64,000 nucleotides of DNA from an uncultured Clostridia bacterium (GTDB lineage Bacteria; Bacillota; Clostridia; Oscillospirales; Ruminococcaceae): the NCBI GenBank assembly GCA_947166945.1, contig CAMVGH010000002.1, positions 22,528 through 86,527 of the forward strand, read 5' to 3'. The notes beneath the pieces are model-generated. The model was given only the letters and a program-made list of their open reading frames with translations, did no database searches and was not told the origin of the DNA. The translations under genes and the position numbers were made by a program. Within the stretch, counting starts at the first letter, position 1. Each line of letters begins with the position of its first letter. Of this stretch, positions 18,687 through 25,815 are shown in pieces.

Positions 18687-18729
18687 AACGGGAAAAAGGC
18701 TTTAAAATGCCGATTTTCCCGTTATTTTG
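18687..18729 (+). terminator. terminator after the asparaginase gene
   Basis: Perfect 10-bp stem AACGGGAAAA (18687-18696) / TTTTCCCGTT (18714-18723), then ATTTTG. It directly precedes the next promoter. Confidence 0.75.
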
Positions 18730-18758
18730 TTGACAAAAGCATTTTACGGTAATATAAT
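18730..18758 (+). promoter_or_regulatory. consensus sigma-A promoter of the Re-citrate-synthase-like gene
   Basis: TTGACA (18730-18735), 17-bp spacer, TATAAT (18753-18758): exact consensus. The start codon lies about 30 bp downstream, leaving a short leader. Confidence 0.92.
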
Positions 18759-18790
18759 AAAGCTATCACACATAGAAACGGAGAAGAATC

Positions 18791-20179
18791 ATGTCCGATA
18801 TTAAACTCAGCAACAAGAGCAATCTGCTCGAACGCGATCCCTATATGTATGAGCTCCAGAACGTGGAGGAACCGGAGCTTTTCAGGGAGTTGTTCCCATA
18901 TACGGAAGTACCGAAAATAGCATACAACTACCGGCGCGTACCTATGAATATGCCCGAAAATATCTACATAACCGACACATCATTCCGCGACGGTCAGCAG
19001 TCCCGTGCGCCCTATACCACAGAGCAGATGGTGCATATCTATAAACTGCTCCATAAGCTCGGCGGCAAGAACGGCATAATCCGCCAGACCGAGTTCTTCG
19101 TATATTCGGAAAAGGACAGAAAAGCCCTTGAACAGTGCATGGAGCTGGGATATGAATTTCCGGAGATCACAACATGGATTCGCGCAACAAAGTCGGATTT
19201 CGCTCTTGTACGTGATATCGGCATCAAGGAAACGGGTATCCTTGTAAGCTGCTCTGATTATCATATTTTCAACAAAATGGGGCTTACCCGTAAACAGGCA
19301 CTCGACAAATACATCGGCATAGTTTCCGATGCCATAGAAGCAGGACTCAGACCCCGCTGCCACTTTGAGGATATAACAAGAGCCGATTTCTACGGTTTTG
19401 TAGTCCCCTTTGCCATGGAACTGATGAATCTGTCAAGACAAAGCGGAGTTCCCATAAAGATCAGGGCTTGTGACACTATGGGATACGGCGTACCCTACCC
19501 CGGAGTTGCACTGCCGAGAAGCGTATCCGGTATTATCTACGGCTTGCAGCACTACGCAGATGTTCCCTGCGAGATGCTGGAATGGCACGGACATAACGAT
19601 TTCTACAAGGGCGTGGTGAATGCTTCCACTGCATGGCTGTACGGCGCACAGGCAGTGAACTGCTCACTGCTCGGCATTGGTGAGAGAACGGGCAATGTAC
19701 CGCTGGAAGCAATGGTGTTCGAATACGCACAGCTCCGCGGTGACTTCGGAGGTATGGAACCGCAGGTCATCACAGAGATCGCTGACTATATAGTCAAGGA
19801 GACAAATTACGATCTGCCGCCCATGACACCGTTTGTAGGCAGGAGCTTCAACCTTACACGTGCCGGCATACATGCGGACGGTCTCCTTAAAGATCCCGAG
19901 ATATACAATATCTTTGATACAGAGAAGATACTGAACAGACCTCCGCTCGTCGCGGTAAGCAACGTCTCCGGTCTTGCCGGTATTGCGTGCTGGATAAACA
20001 ATTATTACCGTCTCTCCCCCGAACAGGCTGTAAGCAAGAAAGAACCCTTTATCGAAGAGATCAAGAAATGGATCGACGCAGAGTACGACGCGGGGCGTGT
20101 AACCGTCATCAGTGACGATGAGATGCTCGAACAGCTCAGGATCCACGGTTCGGAGTTCCTGAAGAGGATCGGAAAATGA
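18791..20179 (+). CDS. DRE-TIM aldolase-family synthase, probably Re-citrate synthase
   Basis: A 462-residue member of the isopropylmalate/homocitrate synthase superfamily. The metal and catalytic signature DTSFRDGQQ lies at 60-68 and the metal-binding HGHND near 265. The long N-terminal lead with ELFPYTEVPKI, the stretches LIRQTEFF-like (IIRQTEFFVYS), RCHFEDITRADFYGFV and RACDTMGYGVPYPG, and the lack of a LeuA regulatory domain match what I recall of clostridial Re-citrate synthases rather than LeuA or NifV. It would condense oxaloacetate and acetyl-CoA in anaerobes lacking the usual Si-enzyme. Monocistronic, with a consensus promoter and terminator. Citramalate or homocitrate synthase is the alternative. 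Confidence 0.7.
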   Translation: MSDIKLSNKSNLLERDPYMYELQNVEEPELFRELFPYTEVPKIAYNYRRVPMNMPENIYITDTSFRDGQQSRAPYTTEQMVHIYKLLHKLGGKNGIIRQTEFFVYSEKDRKALEQCMELGYEFPEITTWIRATKSDFALVRDIGIKETGILVSCSDYHIFNKMGLTRKQALDKYIGIVSDAIEAGLRPRCHFEDITRADFYGFVVPFAMELMNLSRQSGVPIKIRACDTMGYGVPYPGVALPRSVSGIIYGLQHYADVPCEMLEWHGHNDFYKGVVNASTAWLYGAQAVNCSLLGIGERTGNVPLEAMVFEYAQLRGDFGGMEPQVITEIADYIVKETNYDLPPMTPFVGRSFNLTRAGIHADGLLKDPEIYNIFDTEKILNRPPLVAVSNVSGLAGIACWINNYYRLSPEQAVSKKEPFIEEIKKWIDAEYDAGRVTVISDDEMLEQLRIHGSEFLKRIGK

Positions 20180-20211
20180 CCGGGATCAGTAACATTGAAT
20201 TTTAAAAGAAA

Positions 20212-20250
20212 AAGACCGTAGGATCCGTTGATCCCACGGTCTTGATTTTT
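20212..20250 (+). terminator. terminator of the Re-citrate-synthase-like gene
   Basis: A 14-bp stem (20212-20225 / 20230-20243) with one mismatch and a CGTT loop, then GATTTTT. It is placed back to back with the next terminator of the opposite strand. Confidence 0.88.
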
Positions 20251-20288
20251 CTGATAAAAAACCGACATTCATAAGAATGCCGGTTTTT
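20250..20288 (-). terminator. terminator of the sugar ABC transporter operon
   Basis: Stem 20257-20270 / 20275-20288 (14 bp, one mismatch, ATAA loop). On the minus strand it ends in GGTTTTTTATC and follows the last permease stop at 20293. Confidence 0.85.
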
Positions 20289-20292
20289 GTTA

Positions 20293-21174
20293 TTAACCCT
20301 TAACGGAGCCTAATGTTACGCCGCCGATGATGAACTTAGAGAGGAAGAGGTAAACGATAACGACCGGCACGATAGCCAGAAGGATTATCATGTAAACCTC
20401 ACCCATATCGCCCGCCTGCGAATTGATACGCGAACGAACGATGGAGAGCATGATCGGGAGTGTGTAGAGTTCCTTCTTGTCGAGAATGAGGGCAGGAGTA
20501 AAGAAGTTATTCCACGATGCAACGAATGCGAAGATCATCTGTACCGCAAGCGCAGGCTTGAGGATAGGCATACAGATGAAGTTGTAGGTCCTGAACTCAT
20601 TGGAACCGTCAACACGAGCCGCTTCAACGATCTCCAGAGGAAGTGTACTGTCGATGTACTGCTTCATGTAGAAGTAAGTCGAGGGGGCTGCGATAGCCGG
20701 TATAATGAGAGGCCAGTATGTGTTTGTAAGACCGAGGCTGTTTACGAGCTGTACGAAACCAAGTGCGGAAACCTGTGTCGGGATCATCATGATGAGAATG
20801 ATGAACTTGTGAGCAAGTGTTCTGCCTTTGAAGTCATATACGCAGACGCCGTACGCGGTCATGGCGGAGAAGTACGAGGTAAGTATGCACGTGAATGCTG
20901 CAACGATAAAGCTGTTCAGCATACCCTGCGGGAGGAAGAAGATGCTCGTGTCATTCCATGCGGTAACGAGGTTATCAATGAAATGCTCTCTCGGGAGCAG
21001 TGTGAAACCGGCCTGCAGCTGTGCGTTGCTTCTTGATGCGTTGATTATCAGCAGGTAGAAAGAGAACAAGCTGAGAATTGTTACGAATACAAGAAATATG
21101 TAAGAAACGATCCTTGAGATAAGAAGTGTCGTACGATTTCCCTTATCCACGAAATCCATATTTTCTCTTGCCAT
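20293..21174 (-). CDS. carbohydrate ABC transporter permease (MalG-type)
   Basis: A 293-residue inner permease with six predicted transmembrane helices. The EAA loop that docks the ATPase reads EIVEAARVDGSNEFRTY, and a TLG-rich C terminus (IIGGVTLGSVKG) is typical of MalG/UgpE-like subunits. Its ATG shares one base with the stop of the upstream permease gene (TAATG). No ATPase gene is in this operon, so a shared MsmK-type ATPase encoded elsewhere is expected. Confidence 0.93.
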   Translation of the reverse strand: MARENMDFVDKGNRTTLLISRIVSYIFLVFVTILSLFSFYLLIINASRSNAQLQAGFTLLPREHFIDNLVTAWNDTSIFFLPQGMLNSFIVAAFTCILTSYFSAMTAYGVCVYDFKGRTLAHKFIILIMMIPTQVSALGFVQLVNSLGLTNTYWPLIIPAIAAPSTYFYMKQYIDSTLPLEIVEAARVDGSNEFRTYNFICMPILKPALAVQMIFAFVASWNNFFTPALILDKKELYTLPIMLSIVRSRINSQAGDMGEVYMIILLAIVPVVIVYLFLSKFIIGGVTLGSVKG

Positions 21175-22124
21175 TACTTCTTCTTACCCTCCTTTTTCGG
21201 TTCTGTCGATCTGAATACGATGAAGCTCAGTATGCCTGTGATCACGAAGAGCACGAAGGATACAGCACCCGCCATACCGTAGTTCTTACTTGTTCCGATA
21301 TAGCTGTTGAGCGCCATGACGAGCGTTTTCGTCGTATTATTCGGGTTTCCCTTACCGGATGTAATGATCTGAGGAACATCGAACATCTGGAGACCGCCTA
21401 TGAGGGCAGTGATGACAACATAGATTATGATAGGCATGAGCAGCGGTATTGTGATCCTGAAGAATACCTGAGTTGAAGTCGCGCCGTCTATGGAAGCAGC
21501 TTCAAAGAGGCTCTGATCTATACCCATGATACCTGCCATAAGGAGGATAGTGGTATTACCGAACCACATGAGGAAGTTGATGAATGCAATTATAGCCTTC
21601 GCAGACCATTCCTTGTCAAAGAACAGGAATGTTTCGCCGCCGTTGGCAGTGATTATCTGATTGATAGGACCAACAGAGGAGAAGATCTGGAAGAACAGCA
21701 TTGCGAATGCCGAAGCCATTATCAGGTTAGGCATATAGATTACTGTCTTGAAGAATGTCTGACCCTTTATCTTCATTCTCTCGCTCGTGAAGATTACAGC
21801 AAGCAGGAGAGCGAAAACGATCTGCGGAACAGCACCCATGATCCACATTACCATGGTATTTGCAGTGTAATTGAGGATCTCGAGACGTCCGTCGGAACGG
21901 GGAGTAAAGAGCTTGACAAAGTTATCGATACCTACAAAATTAGGTCCGATATGATTCAGACCATCCATGTAGTTTTCAAACAAACTGTTATAGAATGTAG
22001 AAAGCAGCGGTATGAGCGAACAAGTGATATAAATAATGAAAAACGGCGCGATAAAAAGATAGCCCCATTTTGCATAGCTTATAGACTTGTGCTTCACCGG
22101 TGCAGTGGTGGTAGTAGAACTCAT
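21174..22124 (-). CDS. carbohydrate ABC transporter permease (MalF/UgpA-type)
   Basis: A 316-residue partner permease with six transmembrane helices after a short cytoplasmic N terminus. The EAA-loop region reads FEAASIDGATSTQVFFRITIPLL. It lies 118 bp downstream of the solute-binding protein gene, a gap containing a stable hairpin, and is translationally coupled to the second permease. The sugar transported cannot be told from the sequence. Confidence 0.93.
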   Translation of the reverse strand: MSSTTTTAPVKHKSISYAKWGYLFIAPFFIIYITCSLIPLLSTFYNSLFENYMDGLNHIGPNFVGIDNFVKLFTPRSDGRLEILNYTANTMVMWIMGAVPQIVFALLLAVIFTSERMKIKGQTFFKTVIYMPNLIMASAFAMLFFQIFSSVGPINQIITANGGETFLFFDKEWSAKAIIAFINFLMWFGNTTILLMAGIMGIDQSLFEAASIDGATSTQVFFRITIPLLMPIIIYVVITALIGGLQMFDVPQIITSGKGNPNNTTKTLVMALNSYIGTSKNYGMAGAVSFVLFVITGILSFIVFRSTEPKKEGKKK

Positions 22125-22177
22125 AAAGCCGTTATCCTCTCATAATTTTGAATTAGTTTTCTCTGATAATTATTGAA

Positions 22178-22206
22178 GAGGCGGGGCAAGAAACTTGCCT
22201 CGCCTC
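22178..22206 (-). repeat. intercistronic stem-loop between binding-protein and permease genes
   Basis: A 13-bp GC-rich stem (22178-22190 / 22194-22206) with one G-T pair and a 3-nt loop, followed on the minus strand by TTCAATAATT. Such elements protect the upstream mRNA or attenuate the permease genes, allowing more binding protein than permease (inference). Confidence 0.75.
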
Positions 22207-22242
22207 CCAATCAGCAATTATTTATTTTTTCTGTAAGATAAC

Positions 22243-23691
22243 TTACGGAGTTACAACTGCCGGATACTTCTCGTTGATGTAGCCGTAGAAGTTTGCAAGA
22301 GCTGTAGCCTTGTCAACTTCGCCGTTGATGTACTGCTTGATGTAGTTCTGATAACCTTCGTTGCAGAGCTGATCGTAGATCGTAGCGTTCTCCCACTTGA
22401 TGTTATCTGTCATCTCGCTGAACAGAGCAACGTCGTTCTGACCGCCGAGGAATGCATTACCGAAGTCAGGATCGGTAGCGAACTTAGCGTTTACAGTCTT
22501 GTTGTTGGAGAACTGACCTTCGTTCTTAACGAGGTTTGTGCAGACTTCTTCATTCTCTGTGAATGCCTTCATAACCTCAGCAACGAGTGTCGGGTTGTCT
22601 GTGCCTGTTGCAGCAAGGATCCATGTACCGCCCCAGAAATGAGCCTGCGGACCCTGGCAGATAGCCCAGTCGCCGTAGCAGCCCTTATCGGGATCCTGAG
22701 CATTGCCCATGCAGAAGTTGAAGTACCAAGCAGGACCGAAGAAGCACATTGTCTTACCGTCTGCGAACATCTGAGCTGTCTTACCGTCATCCCAAACGCC
22801 GGGGAGATCGCTGAGGATATAGCCCTTGTCATAGTAGGACTTAGCCTGCTCTGTCCACTGATCAACAACTGCCGGGATAGCGAGTTCGCCGTTGTTTACC
22901 CAAGCGTTTGTAGCGTTGTTGGAGAATACACGGTATGTCTCAGCGAAAGAAGCATGCATGTAGTAACCGAGGTCCTTAGCCTTAGCAGCTACTTCGTCAT
23001 ACTTATCCCAAGAAGAGAGAGCAGCCTGTACGTCTGCGGGATCATCGGAACCGATAACTTCCTTAGCTATAGAACGTCTGTAGATAAGAGCAGACGGGCA
23101 GCACTGGAAGGAAACGCCCTTGATCTTGCCGTTGGAATCGGAAGCAGCCTGTACTGTGTAGTTGTACTCTGTGTCAACCTGAGAAAGGCCGAGAGTGGAG
23201 ATATCCATTGTGTAATCGGAATCTGTGTACTTGAGGATGTAGTCAGCTTCTGCAAGGAACATATCTACCTTGTCATCAGCTGCTGCGGAAGCCTGAGCCT
23301 GGAGAGCCTGGTCGAGCTTATCCTGATATACGCCGTCATCGGAAGGATTGATGATCCAGTTTACAGCAACACCGTTGAGTGTCTTTGTGCTGTCATCATA
23401 ACCGGGCATATACTTTTCAAAGAAGCCCTTGAATTCTTCGTTCCAAGCATAGATGTTGAACTTGGTGCCTTCGTCAGCTGTTGCTGCGGGAGCTGCTTCT
23501 GTGCTGCCGTTGTCAGCAGGAGCTGCTGTTGTTGTTGTTGTGTCTGCTGCTGCCGCGCCGCCGTTATCAGCTGCTGTGGTTGCTGCAGTGGTTGTGGTAG
23601 AATTGCTCGAGCCGGAACCCGAGTTGCTGCATCCTGCAACCGCTACTACGCTGGCAGCAGCAAGAAGAACAGCCATTATTCTTTTCTTCAT
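22243..23691 (-). CDS. extracellular solute-binding lipoprotein of a sugar ABC transporter
   Basis: A 482-residue lipoprotein. The signal peptide MKKRIMAVLLAAASVVAVAGC ends in a VAGC lipobox with the lipidated Cys near residue 21. A low-complexity Ser/Thr/Ala/Asn linker of about 50 residues, common in Ruminococcus lipoproteins, precedes a family-1 solute-binding domain (KFNIYAWNEEFKGFFEKY start, WGGTWILAATG core). The start at 23691 has GGAGGAAAGAACT before it; the longer open frame to 23922 runs through the promoter and leader. It delivers a sugar or oligosaccharide to the two permeases downstream. Confidence 0.93.
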   Translation of the reverse strand: MKKRIMAVLLAAASVVAVAGCSNSGSGSSNSTTTTAATTAADNGGAAAADTTTTTAAPADNGSTEAAPAATADEGTKFNIYAWNEEFKGFFEKYMPGYDDSTKTLNGVAVNWIINPSDDGVYQDKLDQALQAQASAAADDKVDMFLAEADYILKYTDSDYTMDISTLGLSQVDTEYNYTVQAASDSNGKIKGVSFQCCPSALIYRRSIAKEVIGSDDPADVQAALSSWDKYDEVAAKAKDLGYYMHASFAETYRVFSNNATNAWVNNGELAIPAVVDQWTEQAKSYYDKGYILSDLPGVWDDGKTAQMFADGKTMCFFGPAWYFNFCMGNAQDPDKGCYGDWAICQGPQAHFWGGTWILAATGTDNPTLVAEVMKAFTENEEVCTNLVKNEGQFSNNKTVNAKFATDPDFGNAFLGGQNDVALFSEMTDNIKWENATIYDQLCNEGYQNYIKQYINGEVDKATALANFYGYINEKYPAVVTP

Positions 23692-23713
23692 AGTTCTTTC
23701 CTCCAAAAATTGC

Positions 23714-23781
23714 GGTTCATTTTTTGAACCAATGTTAGATTTTCTGAGATCACCGGAGCACTTAAAAGTGTTTCCCGTGAT
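23714..23781 (-). promoter_or_regulatory. structured 5' leader of the sugar ABC operon
   Basis: The roughly 95-nt leader folds by eye into two elements. A long hairpin pairs 23749-23756 with 23774-23781 (one mismatch) around an inner CACTT/AAGTG stem (23759-23763 / 23766-23770). A second stem, GGTTCA/TGAACC (23714-23719 / 23725-23730), lies just before the ribosome-binding site. No known riboswitch class was recognised. Confidence 0.5.
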
Positions 23782-23791
23782 TTCATTTGTA

Positions 23792-23820
23792 ACTATATCA
23801 CAATTTTTTGATTTTTGCAA
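23792..23820 (-). promoter_or_regulatory. promoter of the sugar ABC operon
   Basis: Minus strand TTGCAA (23815-23820), 17-bp spacer, TATAGT (23792-23797). Confidence 0.65.
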
Positions 23821-24035
23821 GTCCTTTTTTGAAAATTTTTTTGGTGTGTTTTCGGGAAACGATTTCAGCACACCTGTCTGTTTGATATTTTTGTGCTTTT
23901 TGCCGAGAAGGAGTTTTTTCATTGTATTAAGATACTTTGTCTAATTTTTAACTCTCCGATTCACCGATTTTTCAAGGCTTTTTCATATTTGTCACATTTT
24001 TAACACACGATGTTCGTTGTGTGGTTTTATTAATT

Positions 24036-24051
24036 GTTACCAATTTGTAAC
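24036..24051. promoter_or_regulatory. operator-like inverted repeat
   Basis: GTTAC-6-GTAAC (24036-24051) in the gene-free region 23821-24315. A related, looser pair GTAA...TTAC occurs at 24127-24142. No cognate regulator is identified. The rest of this AT-rich stretch shows nothing else I can support. Confidence 0.35.
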
Positions 24052-24092
24052 CTTTTATTTGTGCGATTAGCCGAAAAATTTTATTTCGTTTC

Positions 24093-24106
24093 TGTAATCG
24101 TTTACA
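24093..24106. promoter_or_regulatory. cre/LacI-family-like operator
   Basis: TGTAATCGTTTACA fits the CcpA cre consensus TGTAANCGNTNACA at every defined position. It lies about 270 bp upstream of the sugar ABC promoter and 210 bp upstream of the purE promoter, so which promoter it would serve is unclear. A LacI-type sugar regulator is equally possible. Confidence 0.5.
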
Positions 24107-24315
24107 AGCTCTTTTGTCACTAAATTGTAATAACTTTGTTACCGGTTTTTACTTTGTTTTTAGCTTAGACATTCCAATGAGATGTTTATATTTTACCTAA
24201 TTTACAGCTTAATTTTGTCGTTCCGATAGTTTTCAACAGCAGTATATTGTGCAATATCACTGTAATAGTATGCGGGGCTTTACAAAAAAATGTTAAAAAT
24301 ATTTTCAGAAAAAGC

Positions 24316-24344
24316 TTGAATTTAGCCACAAAATATAGTAAAAT
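24316..24344 (+). promoter_or_regulatory. promoter of the purine operon
   Basis: TTGAAT (24316-24321), 17-bp spacer, TAAAAT (24339-24344). It gives a leader of about 200 nt before purE. Confidence 0.65.
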
Positions 24345-24371
24345 ATATTTGTAGTTTTTTCAAAAACTTTC

Positions 24372-24395
24372 TTTTTCCGTTCTGATGCGGAAAAA
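24372..24395 (+). repeat. hairpin in the purine operon leader
   Basis: Stem TTTTTCCG (24372-24379) / CGGAAAAA (24388-24395) with an 8-nt loop, followed by ATTATTTTC. Could be an early weak terminator or a structural part of the leader. Confidence 0.5.
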
Positions 24396-24442
24396 ATTAT
24401 TTTCTATTATATAATGGTATATTCCGGATCGGAGTGAGATCT

Positions 24443-24514
24443 ATGTGCGGTATGCGCATCACAGGTTCAAGAGCATATCACGCAATAAGTGCAACCAATT
24501 TTAAGCTGTACTGA
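24443..24514 (+). CDS. candidate 23-residue leader peptide of the purine operon
   Basis: ATG at 24443 preceded by GGAGTGAGATCT (GGAG with 8-bp spacing), then 23 codons (starting MCGMRITGSRAY, ending NFKLY) and TGA at 24512-24514. The stop codon falls at the top of the left arm of the terminator hairpin that precedes purE, the geometry of transcription attenuation by a translated leader. The peptide has no run of one amino acid that would name the signal. Not seen in other genomes here, so coding is inferred from ribosome-binding site and position only. Confidence 0.45.
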   Translation: MCGMRITGSRAYHAISATNFKLY

Positions 24515-24536
24515 AAGAGCACGGCTTTTTTGTTTT
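24503..24536 (+). terminator. attenuator-like terminator before purE
   Basis: Ten-base arms AAGCTGTACT (24503-24512) / AGCACGGCTT (24518-24527), with one G-T pair and one mismatch, GAAAG loop, then TTTTTTGTTTT. It stands 20 bp before the purE start with no other gene upstream on this strand, so it must be read through or prevented for purE expression. ACAGGTT at 24461-24467 could pair with the left arm as an antiterminator (one mismatch). Confidence 0.75.
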
Positions 24537-24553
24537 ATGAAAGGAGATAATGA

Positions 24554-25051
24554 ATGAAAAAAGTCGCTATTATCATGGGAAGCGACAGCGATCTTCCCGT
24601 AGTCAGAAAAGCCGCGGAGGCTCTGAAGGAATTCGGTGTTCCGTTTGAGATGCACGTTTTCTCCGCCCACCGCTCCCCCGCCGAGGCGGCAGCATTCGCC
24701 GGAAGCGCCCGCGAGAACGGATTCGGCGTGCTTATCGGCGCAGCCGGTATGGCAGCACACCTTGCCGGAGCGCTTGCGGCAAACACCACTCTGCCGGTCA
24801 TTGCTCTTCCGGTGAAGGCGAAAGCCCTCGAAGGCATCGACTCTCTCCTCTCCTCCGTTATGATGCCCCCCGGAGTTCCGGTGGCCACAGTAGGTATAGA
24901 CTGTGCGGCAAATGCGGGATATCTCGCAGTACAGATCCTCGCGGTATCCGATGACGAACTTGCAGCAAAATACGCGGAATTCAAAGAAAAACAGCACCGG
25001 AAGAACCTCGACGCCGACAGGAAAATGCAGGAAACTGTTAAGGAAATATAA
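24554..25051 (+). CDS. purE: 5-(carboxyamino)imidazole ribonucleotide mutase
   Basis: A 165-residue class I PurE, converting N5-CAIR to CAIR in the purine pathway. The GSDSDL phosphate loop is at residues 10-15, SAHRSP near 40, and [17 protein letters not shown] is intact. The octamer-forming AAHLAG region is normal. Class I enzymes need PurK, which is not in this operon. AAAGGAGATAATGA precedes the ATG. First enzyme gene of the purine operon. Confidence 0.95.
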   Translation: MKKVAIIMGSDSDLPVVRKAAEALKEFGVPFEMHVFSAHRSPAEAAAFAGSARENGFGVLIGAAGMAAHLAGALAANTTLPVIALPVKAKALEGIDSLLSSVMMPPGVPVATVGIDCAANAGYLAVQILAVSDDELAAKYAEFKEKQHRKNLDADRKMQETVKEI

Positions 25052-25074
25052 TCAATAAAGGAAGGACATTGATC

Positions 25075-25782
25075 ATGGAAAAGAAAGAACAGCTCTACGA
25101 AGGAAAAGCAAAGAAGGTATTCGCTACCGACGACCCCGATCTCGTAATCGTATCGTACAAGGACGACGCCACAGCGTTCAACGGACTCAAGAAAGGCACT
25201 ATCGAAGGCAAAGGCGTTATCAACAACAAGATGACGAACTATATGTTCGGTCTTCTTGAAAAGGAAGGAGTTCCTACCCACCTCGTAAAGGAACTCAGCG
25301 ACCGCGAGACGCTCGTAAAGAAAGTTGAGATCGTACAGCTCGAAGTCATCATCAGAAATGTTGCCGCCGGCAGCTTCTCCAAGAGAATGGGCGTCGAAGA
25401 GGGCAAGGCTCTGCTCACACCTATCCTTGAATACAGCTACAAGAACGACGATCTCGGCGATCCTTTCATCAACGACTACTACGCCCTCGCACTCGGCATC
25501 GCGACAAAGGAAGAACTTGACACCATCGCAAAGTACGCGTTCAAGGTAAATGAGTTCATGCTGAAATATTTCAAGGAGATCGGCATCGACCTCATCGACT
25601 TCAAGATCGAATTCGGTCGTTTCAAAGGTCAGATACTCCTCGCAGATGAGATCTCTCCCGACACCTGCCGTTTCTGGGATTCCAAGACCCATGAAAAGCT
25701 GGACAAGGACAGATTCCGCAGAGATATGGGCGGCGTAGAGGACGCATACAAAGAGATCAGAAGAAGAATATTCGGAGAATAA
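25075..25782 (+). CDS. purC: phosphoribosylaminoimidazole-succinocarboxamide synthase
   Basis: A 235-residue SAICAR synthetase, joining CAIR and aspartate with ATP. Family segments [23 protein letters not shown] and [10 protein letters not shown] are all present. The start at 25075 has AAGGAAGGA 8-9 bp upstream; a TTG at 25069 in frame would add two residues. It follows purE by 23 bp. Confidence 0.96.
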   Translation: MEKKEQLYEGKAKKVFATDDPDLVIVSYKDDATAFNGLKKGTIEGKGVINNKMTNYMFGLLEKEGVPTHLVKELSDRETLVKKVEIVQLEVIIRNVAAGSFSKRMGVEEGKALLTPILEYSYKNDDLGDPFINDYYALALGIATKEELDTIAKYAFKVNEFMLKYFKEIGIDLIDFKIEFGRFKGQILLADEISPDTCRFWDSKTHEKLDKDRFRRDMGGVEDAYKEIRRRIFGE

Positions 25783-25815
25783 CTGACATTCATTTTACGA
25801 AAGGTTTGATACACA

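Noticed and set aside
23361-23620. Poly-Gln-like repeat frame and GCTGTTGTTGTTG tract
   Set aside because: It is the Thr/Ala linker region of the lipoprotein read in another frame, not a separate repeat element.
22639-23727. 362-residue open frame antisense to the sugar-binding protein
   Set aside because: Cys/Val-rich composition caused by the low-complexity linker on the other strand; no start signals.
22243-23922. Longer 559-residue form of the binding protein starting at 23922
   Set aside because: It runs through the -35/-10 and folded leader and would bury the lipoprotein signal peptide; the ATG at 23691 has GGAGGAAAG upstream.
23821-24315. CRISPR array or tandem repeats in the large AT-rich intergenic region
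   Set aside because: Recurrent TGTAA/TTACA pieces are short and irregularly spaced; no direct repeats with spacers.
24396-24553. Purine, ZTP or PRPP-type riboswitch before purE
   Set aside because: Core consensus segments of these classes are not found; only the short ORF and terminator are supported.
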